From positions 1,116,001 through 1,180,000 of the forward strand of contig NZ_CP045809.1 of NCBI RefSeq assembly GCF_025273675.1: 64,000 nucleotides of DNA, read 5' to 3'. A program made the translations under genes and the position numbers. This DNA is from Gordonia pseudamarae. Lineage in GTDB: Bacteria; Actinomycetota; Actinomycetes; Mycobacteriales; Mycobacteriaceae. Under the pieces are notes generated by a model. The model searched no databases. It worked only from the letters and a program-made list of their open reading frames with translations, and was not told the DNA's origin. Below are positions 42,713 through 51,488 of the stretch, in pieces; position 1 is the stretch's first letter, and every line of letters begins with the position of its first letter.

Positions 42713-44251
42713 TCAGTAGCCGGTGAATGCGTCGGTGTGAATCCGCCACGGCCGCAGGAGAAGATCGCGGTGGGCACCGATGAGTCGTGACCGGGTGGCG
42801 GACACGAAAGCGGGTGCGCCGGAGATATAGAAGTGGGGACGTGGGCCGTCGGCGGCGAGCTCGTCGGAGAGCGCCACGATGCGGTCGATGGCCTTCGGTG
42901 AGGCGTCAGGGTTCTCGATGATCACCACCCGCGCCCCGCGGGCTGCGGCCTCGTCGAGAACCTCGCGGTAGACGCGGCGGCTGTCGTCGCCCACCATGTG
43001 CACCAGCACCACCCGCGACAGATCGGCGCCGGTGTTGAGCCAGGTGCGCAGCATCGAGATGTACGGGGTGATCCCGATTCCGGAGGCGATCAGCACGATT
43101 CGGTCGTCGGCGAACGCGGCCGGTGACACCACGAAGTCGCCGCCCTGATTATCGATGAACGCCGTCCGCCGGGCATCGATCAGCCGTTGTTTGAACGGTG
43201 AGGGCCGCGGGCCGGTGGTGAACGAGAACTCGACGGCGTCGGCGGGCGACGAGTAGGAGAATACCCGGCGGGAATTGCGCCACAATGGCAGCGACCAGCT
43301 CGGGGCGCTGACGGTGGCCCACTGACCGGGGGTGAAACGCGGTGCGCCACCGGCCGGGTCGCCGTCGATCACATATGTTCGGTCCGCCGACGGGGTGGTG
43401 GTCGCAGACAGCCGAATACGGCGGGCCGATCCGTTCGCCAGCCGGACCGCGAACGCGAACAGGCAACCGAATGCCAGCGCGATCTCCGGGTCGAACGAGA
43501 ACTCGTAGGACGAGGTGATCTCGAACGTGACCTGGCAATGCATCAGCACACCCACCAGCGCGCCGTAGATCAGCGTAGGAATCCTGGTGGCGGGCGACGT
43601 CAACGGTTCGGGCAGCATGATCGCCCCCAGGAACAGCACCGGCGTCGACTTGAGCCACATCTGCGCATCCGGGACGGTGGTGAACTGGCCGGCCACCAGC
43701 AGCGTGATGACCGATGCCGCGAGATAGACGCCCACCAGTTCCCATACCCGTAGCGCCGTCACCAGCAGCGCCCCGATCACCAGCATCGGTATCAGCAGCG
43801 GTTCGGCCGCCACCCACCACGAGATGTACATCAGTCCGCCGATATCGGCGTACATCAGGGCGTAGCAGACGATCGCGCCGACGACGACGGGATTGATGAT
43901 CAGGCGACGCCGCCACACGAGCACGTACTTGGAGGCCGCGGCCGCGGCGGCACCGAGGGCCGCAGTCTTCCAGGTTGCGCCGTCGGTCGCCACCGGCATC
44001 ACGAAAAACAGGATGAGCGCGGTGATCAGCCACGAATCAGAGTTCGGCGGTACCCGCACGATCGCCGCGCCCAGGTAGGTGACCGCACCGCACACCACGA
44101 TCACGGTCACCAGCGACTTCAGCAATTGGGCCGGGGTGTACCCGAACTCGTCGTCGGTCGCCGCCACCACGAGGGCGCAGGCGGTCAGTGCGAGGAGCGC
44201 GAGGAGGACGGCCCGGTGGCCGCTGAGCCAGGACGGAATGAACCGTGTCAC
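42713..44251 (-). CDS. Membrane flavin oxidoreductase: multi-helix domain fused to FAD/NAD(P)H reductase domain
   Basis: A 512-aa protein. Residues 1 to about 275 hold some nine membrane helices in an arrangement like the NqrB/RnfD-type subunit (LLIPMLVIGALLV, IMLPEPLTSPATRIPTLIYG). The C-terminal half is a ferredoxin-NADP reductase-type module with RVFSYSS (FAD contact), TPGQWATVSA and the nucleotide motif ASGIGITPYISM. It would take electrons from cytosolic NAD(P)H into the membrane, probably toward the exported FMN protein encoded upstream. GTG at 44251 overlaps the apbE stop as GTGA. PEPLTSP resembles the conserved loop carrying covalent FMN in NqrB/RnfD, here with T in LTSPAT. Confidence 0.85.
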   Translation of the reverse strand: MTRFIPSWLSGHRAVLLALLALTACALVVAATDDEFGYTPAQLLKSLVTVIVVCGAVTYLGAAIVRVPPNSDSWLITALILFFVMPVATDGATWKTAALGAAAAAASKYVLVWRRRLIINPVVVGAIVCYALMYADIGGLMYISWWVAAEPLLIPMLVIGALLVTALRVWELVGVYLAASVITLLVAGQFTTVPDAQMWLKSTPVLFLGAIMLPEPLTSPATRIPTLIYGALVGVLMHCQVTFEITSSYEFSFDPEIALAFGCLFAFAVRLANGSARRIRLSATTTPSADRTYVIDGDPAGGAPRFTPGQWATVSAPSWSLPLWRNSRRVFSYSSPADAVEFSFTTGPRPSPFKQRLIDARRTAFIDNQGGDFVVSPAAFADDRIVLIASGIGITPYISMLRTWLNTGADLSRVVLVHMVGDDSRRVYREVLDEAAARGARVVIIENPDASPKAIDRIVALSDELAADGPRPHFYISGAPAFVSATRSRLIGAHRDLLLRPWRIHTDAFTGY

Positions 44252-45180
44252 AAAAACAACTCCACATCCGGGTTATCCGAGTATTCGACAGTGCCATTGT
44301 GCCGCACCACCACGTGCTCGAAGTCGGCGCCGATCAGGTCGGGGCGTTCACGCAGCCGATCGGCAGGGGTGAAGAACAACGCCGTGGCCAGGCCGTCGGC
44401 GAGCATCGCGGTGGGCGCCATCACCCAGGTGGCCACCACATCCCACGTCGGGGTGCCGGTCTTGGGATCGATGATGTGATGCCAGTGGGCGTCGTCCCCG
44501 ATGTCATCGTGTCCGGTCCCGTCGGTCCCCCGCGCGATCCACGCGCGCCGGTTGCTCGCCGATGCGCAGATGGCGCCGGAGGCGAGTTCGACGACGCCGA
44601 TGGCCTTGGTCGGGTCCGCCGGATGTTCCAGCGCCACCCGGACCGGCACGTCACCGGTGGAGATCACCATGTCGCCGCTGCCGTCGACGATGAACGTGTC
44701 GGTGTGTTCGGCGACGATCCGGGCGACGCGGTCGATGGCGAAACCCTTGCCCGCCGCGCCGACATCGAGAATCGCGCCCAGCCGGGTCACCAGTTCGCCG
44801 TCGTGTGACTCGATGACATCGGACCAGGCGGGGCACGGCGCGATGCCCGCGATCCGGCGCAGCGAGTAACTCGCGTCGTATCCGGCGTCGGCGAGGGCCT
44901 GCCCGACGAACGGCGACACCGCGCCGTCCGTCAACTGGTACAGACGCCAGTACCAGTCCACCAATGCCTGATCGGATTCGGCGATGGGGTATCGGCCGGG
45001 CTGTCGGGCCATTTCGCTGACCGTGGAGTCACCGCGGAATCGGGACCACATCACATCGATGCGATCGAGTTCCGCGGTGATCTCCTCGGCGCAGGAACGC
45101 GGCAGTGGATCCGCCGTGGACACCATCCACCGGGTACCGAGCGATTCGAAGGACCAATCGGTGGCAATGGTGTTGGTCAA
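44248..45180 (-). CDS. apbE: ApbE-type FAD:protein FMN transferase
   Basis: A 310-aa ApbE-family enzyme that attaches FMN to Ser or Thr of exported flavoproteins. Visible motifs are GTRWMVSTAD near the start, DVGAAGKGFAIDRVA, DGSGDMVISTG, HHIIDPKTGTPTW and the late TAMLADGLATALFF, as in ApbE. It lacks an obvious signal peptide, so it probably acts in the cytoplasm or is exported by other means. The start is TTG at 45180, since no ATG or GTG fits; it lies 11 bases after the FMN-binding gene. It overlaps the reductase gene by 4 bases, forming a single operon. Confidence 0.9.
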   Translation of the reverse strand: MTNTIATDWSFESLGTRWMVSTADPLPRSCAEEITAELDRIDVMWSRFRGDSTVSEMARQPGRYPIAESDQALVDWYWRLYQLTDGAVSPFVGQALADAGYDASYSLRRIAGIAPCPAWSDVIESHDGELVTRLGAILDVGAAGKGFAIDRVARIVAEHTDTFIVDGSGDMVISTGDVPVRVALEHPADPTKAIGVVELASGAICASASNRRAWIARGTDGTGHDDIGDDAHWHHIIDPKTGTPTWDVVATWVMAPTAMLADGLATALFFTPADRLRERPDLIGADFEHVVVRHNGTVEYSDNPDVELFL

Positions 45181-45191
45181 AGCAGGCGTTT

Positions 45192-45602
45192 TCAGGCGCG
45201 GGCCTGCGACTTGATCTTGGAGATCGCGTTGTTGAAGCCCTGCGGCGTCAGCGACGATCCCGCAGTCTTGCCCACGTTGATCGAATCGATGTTCTTTCCC
45301 TGGACCTGAGAGGCGATCGCTCCGGCCACCAATCCCTGGAACCGCGATGAGACGGGATGCGACGATCCCGGGGTGACACTGACGGACTGGACGATGTTCT
45401 TCTTCAGCGTGACAGTCACATTGATCTTGTCCGGGCCGCCGGGCCGGGTGTAGTCGCCGGTCGCGGTGTAGGTGCCGTCGCGGTAGTTGGCCGCATCCGC
45501 ATCCGCCGCGAGCGCAGTCGTCATTGTTCCGGCGGTGGCGACGGCGGCAAGGACGCCGGCCACGCGAACGGAGCCGTGCAGGGAATTCTTGGTTGATGTC
45601 AT
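45192..45602 (-). CDS. Exported FMN-binding domain protein
   Basis: A 136-aa exported protein with an Ala-rich signal sequence (about 1-38) and an FMN_bind domain (about 40-130: RDGTYTATGDYTRPGGPDKINV, shown here in parts). The likely flavinylation site is the AGSS motif (residues 114-117) in GKTAGSSLTPQGFNNAI, corresponding to the usual SGAT acceptor. It is the first gene of the operon with apbE and the membrane oxidoreductase, suggesting an extracytoplasmic flavin carrier. An iron-box-like site lies about 30-48 bases upstream of the start. Confidence 0.88.
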   Translation of the reverse strand: MTSTKNSLHGSVRVAGVLAAVATAGTMTTALAADADAANYRDGTYTATGDYTRPGGPDKINVTVTLKKNIVQSVSVTPGSSHPVSSRFQGLVAGAIASQVQGKNIDSINVGKTAGSSLTPQGFNNAISKIKSQARA

Positions 45603-45631
45603 GGCTAGGACGGTATCAAGAAAAAGGATGT

Positions 45632-45650
45632 GAAAGATAGCCTTACCTAA
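45632..45650. promoter_or_regulatory. Iron-box-like (IdeR/DtxR) site upstream of the flavin operon
   Basis: Read on the minus strand, TTAGGTAAGGCTATCTTTC matches the consensus TTAGGTTAGGCTAACCTAA at 14 of 19 positions, with 12 of the first 13 identical. It lies 30-48 bases before the first codon, where a repressor would block transcription. IdeR binding is inferred from consensus; the operon would then be induced when iron is scarce. Confidence 0.6.
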
Positions 45651-45705
45651 TTATCTACCAGTGGTGAAATAGCAGAACCACGCCCCGTCGCCGCCGAAAC
45701 GTCGT

Positions 45706-47793
45706 CTATCTCGACTGTAGTTCCCGACGCAGGATCTTTCCGGTGGCATTACGCGGCAACTCGTCGATGAACTCGATGTCGCGCGGCACCTTGTAACCGG
45801 CCAGTTGGTTCTTCACCAATGATCGGAGTTCGTCGGCCGACACCGACTGGCCCTCGCGCAGCACCACGAACGCCCGCAGGCGTTGCCCGAACTCGCTGTC
45901 GTCGACGCCGACCGCCGCGACGTCGGTGACCGCCGGGTGGCGGGCGATCGTGTCCTCGACCTCCTTGGGGAAGACGTTCTCGCCACCGGAGACGATCATG
46001 TCGTCGTCGCGGCCGACGACGAACAACCGGCCGGCGGCATCGAAGTATCCGAGATCGCCGGTGGCCATCAGGCCGTTGCGCCGTTGTTTGTCGCCTCCGC
46101 CCGAATAGCCCTCGAACAGTTGTGAATTGCCGACGAAGATACGCCCGGCCTCACCCTGTGAGAGCTCGGAGTTGTTCTCGCCCAGAATCTTTATCGTCGT
46201 ACCTCGGGTCGGTGTGCCGGCGGTGCCCGGTGCGCGGCGCATGTCCTCGGGGGTGGCGATGGTGGCGTTGGCAACCTCGGTGGATCCGTACAGGTTGTAA
46301 AGGTTCTCGCCGAAGGTGTTCATCCAGCGGTCCGAAAGATCGCCGGGCAGAGCCGATCCCGACGCCGAGACCACCGTCAGCGTTGACGTGTCGTGCCCGC
46401 TGCGGACGTCGGAGGGCAAGTCCAGAATGCGCTGGAGCATCACCGGTACCACGACCAGCGCCTGCACCCGGTTCTCGGCGATCGCGGCCAGCCATTGCTC
46501 CGGATCGAACTTCCGCACACACACGATCGTGCCGCCCAGGGCAAGTCCCAGAAGGAGATTGGACAACCCCCACGCGTGGAAGGCCGGTGCGGCCAGGCCG
46601 ACCCGCATACCGGCGTGCAGCGGGATGCGGTCGAGCACCGCGGCCGGGGCCTCCAGCGTGGGCACCGATCCGCCGCCCGAGATGGCTCCGCGTGCGGCGC
46701 CTTTCGGGGTTCCGGTGGTGCCGGAGGTGAGGATGGTGATCTTGCCGGTATGGCCCGGGCTCGGCGGGGAGTGGTGCGGGTATTTCGCCACGAGTACCGC
46801 CAGCGAGGTCAGCTCATCCTCGGCGTCGCGCAGGCCGGGGCCGTCGGCGAGCACGGTCCTGCGGTTGGTCGCGGCCTCGGTCACCAACTCGGTGAACTCG
46901 GTGTCGTAGATGATTGCCGACGGCTGCTCGCGGCGGCACACCTCGGTGATCTGCGTGCCGGAGAAGCCGGTGTTGAGCAGCAGCAGGTCGGCACCCGCCT
47001 TCGCCACCGCGGCCATCGCGAGCACGAACCCGCGATGGTTGCGGGCCAGCAGGGCCACGGCGTCGCCCTCGTTGACCCCGAGCATGCGCAGCCCCGCCGC
47101 GATCGACGTGCTCTGCCGGTCGGCCTCGGCGTAGGTGAGCGGACCCTGGTCGTCGATGACGGCGATGCGGTCGGGGTGCCGGGCCTCGCCGATCGCCAGC
47201 AGCGATGCCGGCGACATGCCCCAGTTGCGGGCGGCGAAACCGATCCGCACCAGCCTGTCGGGCCGCATCGGGGCGATGATTCCGGCCCGGGTGAGGGTGC
47301 CCAGGTGTTCGACCTCGTCGGTGATGCGGCGCGGCACCGATTTGCCGGGCGGGCTGCCGGCAACTCCTTCGGCCTCGGTCTTGATGCTCAGGACCATCTC
47401 TTTGAGCACCGACCACACCATGGGATAAGCGGCCAGATCGGCCACCGCCCCGAGCAGGCCGGGCGCGTCGTAGGACACCCGCAGGGTGAGCGAGGTCCCG
47501 CCGCCCACTGACCGCAGCCGCAGCCGGAAGCGGTGTGAGACACCACCGTAGGTGGACCAGGCCAGCTCGCGCGGTTCGGTGTACTCGGTGATGATGACGC
47601 TGCCGCCGATGGTCGCGCCGCCGACGTGCATCAGCACCCGGTAGTGTGCGTCGAGCTCCGGTGCGCGGCCGGGATCCTGGGCGAGCACCTTCAGCCGGCT
47701 GTCCGCGAACCGGTTGAGCGAGACCGGGTCGGCGCACAGCGCCCACACTTCGTCGATGGGGGCGGCGATGACTTCGCGATGTTCGATTTTCAT
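45706..47793 (-). CDS. SRPBCC domain fused to AMP-dependent acyl ligase
   Basis: A 695-aa fusion. Residues about 1-150 form an SRPBCC/START-like lipid-binding domain (MKIEHREVIAAPIDEVWALC, then YTEPRELAWSTYGGVSHRF and RVSYDAPGLLG). Residues about 200-695 are a FadD-like ligase with LTSGTTGTPKGAARG, YGSTEVANATI, MATGDLGYFDAAG and LPRNATGKILRREL. I chose ATG 47793, overlapping the upstream acyltransferase stop as ATGA; the frame open to 48207 lies in that gene. The SRPBCC domain may hold or deliver the hydrophobic substrate. I am not aware of a characterised protein of this architecture. Confidence 0.88.
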   Translation of the reverse strand: MKIEHREVIAAPIDEVWALCADPVSLNRFADSRLKVLAQDPGRAPELDAHYRVLMHVGGATIGGSVIITEYTEPRELAWSTYGGVSHRFRLRLRSVGGGTSLTLRVSYDAPGLLGAVADLAAYPMVWSVLKEMVLSIKTEAEGVAGSPPGKSVPRRITDEVEHLGTLTRAGIIAPMRPDRLVRIGFAARNWGMSPASLLAIGEARHPDRIAVIDDQGPLTYAEADRQSTSIAAGLRMLGVNEGDAVALLARNHRGFVLAMAAVAKAGADLLLLNTGFSGTQITEVCRREQPSAIIYDTEFTELVTEAATNRRTVLADGPGLRDAEDELTSLAVLVAKYPHHSPPSPGHTGKITILTSGTTGTPKGAARGAISGGGSVPTLEAPAAVLDRIPLHAGMRVGLAAPAFHAWGLSNLLLGLALGGTIVCVRKFDPEQWLAAIAENRVQALVVVPVMLQRILDLPSDVRSGHDTSTLTVVSASGSALPGDLSDRWMNTFGENLYNLYGSTEVANATIATPEDMRRAPGTAGTPTRGTTIKILGENNSELSQGEAGRIFVGNSQLFEGYSGGGDKQRRNGLMATGDLGYFDAAGRLFVVGRDDDMIVSGGENVFPKEVEDTIARHPAVTDVAAVGVDDSEFGQRLRAFVVLREGQSVSADELRSLVKNQLAGYKVPRDIEFIDELPRNATGKILRRELQSR

Positions 47794-48668
47794 CCGAGAA
47801 CCGGGAGCTTTCGTTCGGCTTGGAGGGCGGTCAGCACGTCTTGCATCCGTCCGACGACGTCGTCGTACACCTTGTCCAGGTCGGGATCGTCGCCGTAGGT
47901 GGCGCGCAGGTCGATCGGCGGCAGATAGGAGATGGTGATCTTGGCCGGCAGCGGCAGGAACGGCCCGAACGGGAGAGTGACCCCGAACGGCGCCGACAGC
48001 ACGATCGGCAGCACCTTCAGCCGCATCGTCCGGTCCAGGCCGAGGAACCGGGCGAGCGAATCGCCTCGGGTCAGGAACAGTGCGGTTTCCTGGCCGCCGA
48101 TGGTCACCTGCGGCACGATCGGCACATCGTGTTGGAGAGCCAGGCGCAGAAAGCCCTTGCGGTGGTCGAAGTCGATGAGCGCCGACTGCGACGAGGGCCG
48201 GTAGCACTCGTAATCACCGCCCGGGAACACCTGCAGCAGCCCGCCTTCGGACAGGACGGCGTGCCCGTTGTCGGGGTCGGCCTCGACGGTACCGAAGCGC
48301 CGCAGGATCGGGGCGAGCGGCGAGTTGAGCACCATCCGGTGGGCGAGCTGATAGAACGGGCGCTGCGCGCCGAAATAGGAGGTCACGGCGAGCTGACTGA
48401 TCAGCACCTCGGGTGACAGGATGCCGCCGGTGTGGTTGCCGACGATCAGTGCCGGACCCTTCGGCGGGATGTGGTGCAGGCCGCGTACGTCGGGCCGGTA
48501 CCAGGCGCTGATGACCAGCCACAGCCCCGGCAGCAGCTCGCGGATCGCGTCGGGGTCACGGTCGTCGAGGTTTCCGACCCGTAACCGCGGCAGGAAGCGT
48601 TTGACCTGACCGGTCACCAGTGAGAGCACAGCGGGACCCACGCCGGTGCCGCCCGATTCTCCACTCAT
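47790..48668 (-). CDS. PlsC-like lysophospholipid/glycerol acyltransferase family protein
   Basis: A 292-aa LPLAT-family acyltransferase. The catalytic region is IVGNHTGGILSPE near residue 85, with the family His in NHTGG; the Asp of the canonical HxxxxD is shifted or absent, as in some hydrophobic-acceptor members. PGGDYECYRPSSQ and IVPQVTIGGQETAL resemble motifs II-IV. ATG at 48668 (MSGESGGTG) is preferred over 48698. It ends in a 4-base overlap with the SRPBCC-ligase gene, so the two act together, probably in making a complex lipid: one activates an acid, the other esterifies it. Confidence 0.85.
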   Translation of the reverse strand: MSGESGGTGVGPAVLSLVTGQVKRFLPRLRVGNLDDRDPDAIRELLPGLWLVISAWYRPDVRGLHHIPPKGPALIVGNHTGGILSPEVLISQLAVTSYFGAQRPFYQLAHRMVLNSPLAPILRRFGTVEADPDNGHAVLSEGGLLQVFPGGDYECYRPSSQSALIDFDHRKGFLRLALQHDVPIVPQVTIGGQETALFLTRGDSLARFLGLDRTMRLKVLPIVLSAPFGVTLPFGPFLPLPAKITISYLPPIDLRATYGDDPDLDKVYDDVVGRMQDVLTALQAERKLPVLG

Positions 48669-48994
48669 TGCTCGTACATCCCTCCAGGCATGCGTCATTG
48701 TGGCAGGACAGCCGCCGACGTAGGGTAGCCGACCGGGACCCTCCGTGTTGGCAGTATCGAAAACTCCTCACGATCATGAAGGATGTGAGGGTCATTCAGC
48801 GTCTTGTGCCGGAATTCGGCGGTCACCGTGAGTGAGCCGATGGCCGGCGGGAACACGTAGCCGATGGGGAGGTGGGGGCGTAGGTAGATCGGGCCGGCGC
48901 GGCGCCGGTGAGCGCGGTGACCGAGGCAGGTGCACCCGGGATGAAAGCTCGACGCCTCCGGTGGGCGTCAGAAGAATTTTTCCCTGGCGGGAAT

Positions 48995-49018
48995 GTAATC
49001 GGACCGTGGTCCGTTTAC
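48995..49018. promoter_or_regulatory. Inverted repeat upstream of yceI, operator site 1
   Basis: GTAATCGGACC and GGTCCGTTTAC are near-perfect inverted arms (10 of 11) around GT. They begin 67 bases before the YceI start in the 416-base gap 48669-49084. CGGACC/GGTCCG palindromes are common TetR-type operators in actinobacteria. No gene is recognisable in this gap, and a second related site follows. Confidence 0.65.
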
Positions 49019-49033
49019 ACTCGGTGAAGCACA

Positions 49034-49052
49034 CGGACCGGATCACGGTCCG
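49034..49052. promoter_or_regulatory. Inverted repeat upstream of yceI, operator site 2
   Basis: CGGACCG and CGGTCCG form 7-bp arms around GATCA, 33 bases before the YceI start and sharing the CGGACC half-site with site 1. Two copies of one motif make regulated expression of yceI likely. Confidence 0.6.
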
Positions 49053-49084
49053 GGAAGATCACCGATCTCGAAGGAGAACACCCC

Positions 49085-49627
49085 ATGACCGTCACCGCCC
49101 CCATCCCCGCCGGAACCTGGACCATCGACCCCGCCCACTCCACCGTCGGCTTCTCCGTCAAACACCTGATGGTCAGCAAGGTCCGCGGAACCTTCGACAC
49201 CTTCACCGGTGCCATCACCGTCGCCGAGGACGGTACCCCGTCGGTACGGGCCGAGGTCGACGTCACCTCCATCAACACCCGTAACGAGCAGCGCGACGGT
49301 CACGTCAAGTCGGCGGACTTCTTTGACGCCGAGCAGTTCCCCACGGCCGCCTTCGTGTCCACCGGCGTCGAGGCCGACGGCGACGACTACGTCCTCACCG
49401 GCGATTTCACCCTCAAGGGCGTCACCAGGCCGGTCGCGCTGGAACTGGAGTTCAACGGCGTCAACCCCGGCATGGGTAACGGCCCGGTCGCCGGATTCGA
49501 GGCCAAGACCGTGCTGAGCCGCAAGGAGTTCGGCATCGACATCGAGATGCCGCTCGAAGGCGGCGGCGTGGTCGTCGGCGACAAGATCACAATCGTTCTG
49601 GAGATCGAGGCGGGCCTGGCCGCCTGA
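49085..49627 (+). CDS. yceI: YceI-family protein (polyisoprenoid-binding-like)
   Basis: A 180-aa YceI/TT1927b-type lipocalin-like protein that binds polyisoprenoids or similar lipids in its barrel. Conserved elements: PAGTWTIDPAHSTVGFSVKHL, KVRGTFDTFTG, DVTSINTRNEQRDGHVKSADF and VTRPVALELEF. No signal peptide is present, so it is cytosolic. ATG at 49085 is preceded by GAAGGAGAA. Two inverted-repeat operators sit upstream. It is monocistronic, with a hairpin terminator after it. Confidence 0.93.
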   Translation: MTVTAPIPAGTWTIDPAHSTVGFSVKHLMVSKVRGTFDTFTGAITVAEDGTPSVRAEVDVTSINTRNEQRDGHVKSADFFDAEQFPTAAFVSTGVEADGDDYVLTGDFTLKGVTRPVALELEFNGVNPGMGNGPVAGFEAKTVLSRKEFGIDIEMPLEGGGVVVGDKITIVLEIEAGLAA

Positions 49628-49643
49628 TCCCGCTTCTCCCACA

Positions 49644-49676
49644 CGGCCGGTGGCTGCCCTCAGGCGCCACCGGCCG
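49644..49676 (+). terminator. Hairpin terminator after yceI
   Basis: CGGCCGGTGGC pairs perfectly with GCCACCGGCCG (11 bp) around an 11-base loop, 17 bases after the yceI stop. No T run follows. Confidence 0.7.
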
Positions 49677-49802
49677 TGGCATATCCGGTGCACCCCGGGT
49701 TGTTTTGACGCCGATGGGGCGTGCCGATTGGGTACGCTCCTACTACGGGTAGTCGTTTTACCCCGGCACCGGCTACTGACAACGGGCACCTGAGGAGGGC
49801 GC

Positions 49803-51488
49803 ATGGTGGCGCCGCGCTGGGCCGCCGCCAGGCGCCCGATGCAACGGCTCGTGCTCGGCCGCGAGATCGCGGTCCTGCTCTGGGGTACCTCCGAACCGGT
49901 CGTCGACTGGGGACGGCTCGACATCGCCACCCGCAACCGTCTGGCGAAACGGGCGACGGTCATCTCAATCCTGGTGATCGTTCTGAGCAACGCGGCCATC
50001 AGCGTCGAGACCTACCTGCTGGTCCAGCTGGCCTTCAACGGTGGAGTGCTGTCCTACGACTCGACCATCGGTGCCCCCAACTTCTCGGCCACCGTCGCCG
50101 CGGTGGCCGTCGGCCTGGTGCTCAACGTGCTGTTCGGGATCGGCATGTTGCATCCGCAGATGCGCTGGTTCCGCACCGGCTCGCTCGCCGATCACGATCG
50201 GCGCAAGGCCGTGCAATACGTCCCGTACCGCCAGGTGGCGGCCACCGTCATGGCGTGGTTCTGCGCGGTCGGGGCGTACATCGCGGTGGCCGACCGGGTG
50301 ACCGCGGACCGCATCATCGGGGTGGCCGTCGCGTTCACGCTCGCGGCGGCCTCGAGCGGGGCGCTGACCTTTCTGTTCGCCGAGCGCGCGCTGCGGCCGC
50401 TGGCGGTGGTCGCACTGCACGACTACCCGGCCACCCACGCGATGTACGGCGTGCGGTCCCGGATGCTGGCCGCATGGGCGGTCAGCTCCTCGGTCCCGCT
50501 GATCGGCCTGGTCATCCTCAACGTCGGCCGGGGCCTGGACATCCTGCCCCGCCCGCAGGGCCGCACCGACTGGGCCACCGTGATCCTCGCGATCGTCGCG
50601 GTCACCGCGGGCAGCCGGGTGGTCTCGCTGGTCGCGCGGTCGATCTCCGATCCACTCCTGGAACTGCGCCAAGCACTGTTCAAAGTGGACAAGGGCCAAC
50701 TCGACACCCGCGTGGCCGTGTACGACTCGTCGGAGATCGGTGTGCTCCAGCACGGTTTCAACGACCTGGTCAAGGGGCTTCAGGAGCGCGAACGGGTGCG
50801 CGACCTGTTCGCCCGGCACGTCGGCGACACCGTCGCCGAACGCGCCATGACCTCGGAACTGGGACGCTCGGGCACCAAGGCCGACGTCGGCGTGCTGTTC
50901 GTCGACATCCTCGGCTCCACGACGATGGCCGAACACCAGGATCCGGGGGAGACCGCCGAACTGCTCAACGCGTTCTTCACCATCGTCGACGAGGTGGTCA
51001 CCCGACATAACGGACTGATCAACAAGTTCGAGGGGGACGCCGCGCTGGCGGTGTTCGGTGCGCCCGTCGACCACCCCAACCCGGCGGCGGCCGCCCTGGC
51101 CGCGGCGCGCGAGATGGCCCGCCAGCTGCGCGGCGAACTGCCGATCCAGTGGGGGATCGGCGTGTGTTTCGGCACCACGTTCGCCGGCAACATCGGCTCG
51201 GAACGGCGCTACGAATACACGGTGATCGGCGACCCGGTCAACGAGTGTGCCCGGCTCTCGGACCTGGCCAAGACCGTGAACGGTTCGGTACTGGCCAACG
51301 CGCCCGCGGTGCACGCGGCCGAGGGCGAGGCCCGGCATTGGCGCTCGGTGGGGTCGCGGGTGGTGCGCGGACGCGAGGAGGCCACTGAACTGTTCATGCC
51401 GGTCGAGTTCCTGCCGCACGATCCGCCGTCGTTCTCCGATGTCCTCTCGTCGATCCTGCGACCGGCGCGACGTACCCTACGGCTATGA
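49803..51488 (+). CDS. Membrane class III adenylate/guanylate cyclase with HAMP domain
   Basis: A 561-aa cyclase. Six predicted membrane helices (about 50-280) are followed by a HAMP-like linker (about 282-335, DPLLELRQALFKVDKGQLDTR) and a class III catalytic domain (about 350-530). Both metal Asp are present (VLFVDILGST; KFEGDAALAVF), with the substrate-specifying Lys in NKFEGD and Asp in YTVIGDPVNECARL, pointing to ATP and cAMP. It resembles M. tuberculosis Rv1318c-Rv1320c-type cyclases. Its stop overlaps the SDR start as ATGA, an unexpected coupling of signalling and metabolic genes. Confidence 0.93.
   Translation: MVAPRWAAARRPMQRLVLGREIAVLLWGTSEPVVDWGRLDIATRNRLAKRATVISILVIVLSNAAISVETYLLVQLAFNGGVLSYDSTIGAPNFSATVAAVAVGLVLNVLFGIGMLHPQMRWFRTGSLADHDRRKAVQYVPYRQVAATVMAWFCAVGAYIAVADRVTADRIIGVAVAFTLAAASSGALTFLFAERALRPLAVVALHDYPATHAMYGVRSRMLAAWAVSSSVPLIGLVILNVGRGLDILPRPQGRTDWATVILAIVAVTAGSRVVSLVARSISDPLLELRQALFKVDKGQLDTRVAVYDSSEIGVLQHGFNDLVKGLQERERVRDLFARHVGDTVAERAMTSELGRSGTKADVGVLFVDILGSTTMAEHQDPGETAELLNAFFTIVDEVVTRHNGLINKFEGDAALAVFGAPVDHPNPAAAALAAAREMARQLRGELPIQWGIGVCFGTTFAGNIGSERRYEYTVIGDPVNECARLSDLAKTVNGSVLANAPAVHAAEGEARHWRSVGSRVVRGREEATELFMPVEFLPHDPPSFSDVLSSILRPARRTLRL

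Noticed and set aside
47794..48207. N-terminal extension of the SRPBCC-ligase ORF (about 138 residues)
   Set aside because: It is frame-shadow of the acyltransferase gene; the SRPBCC domain starts at ATG 47793 with a 4-base overlap to the upstream stop.
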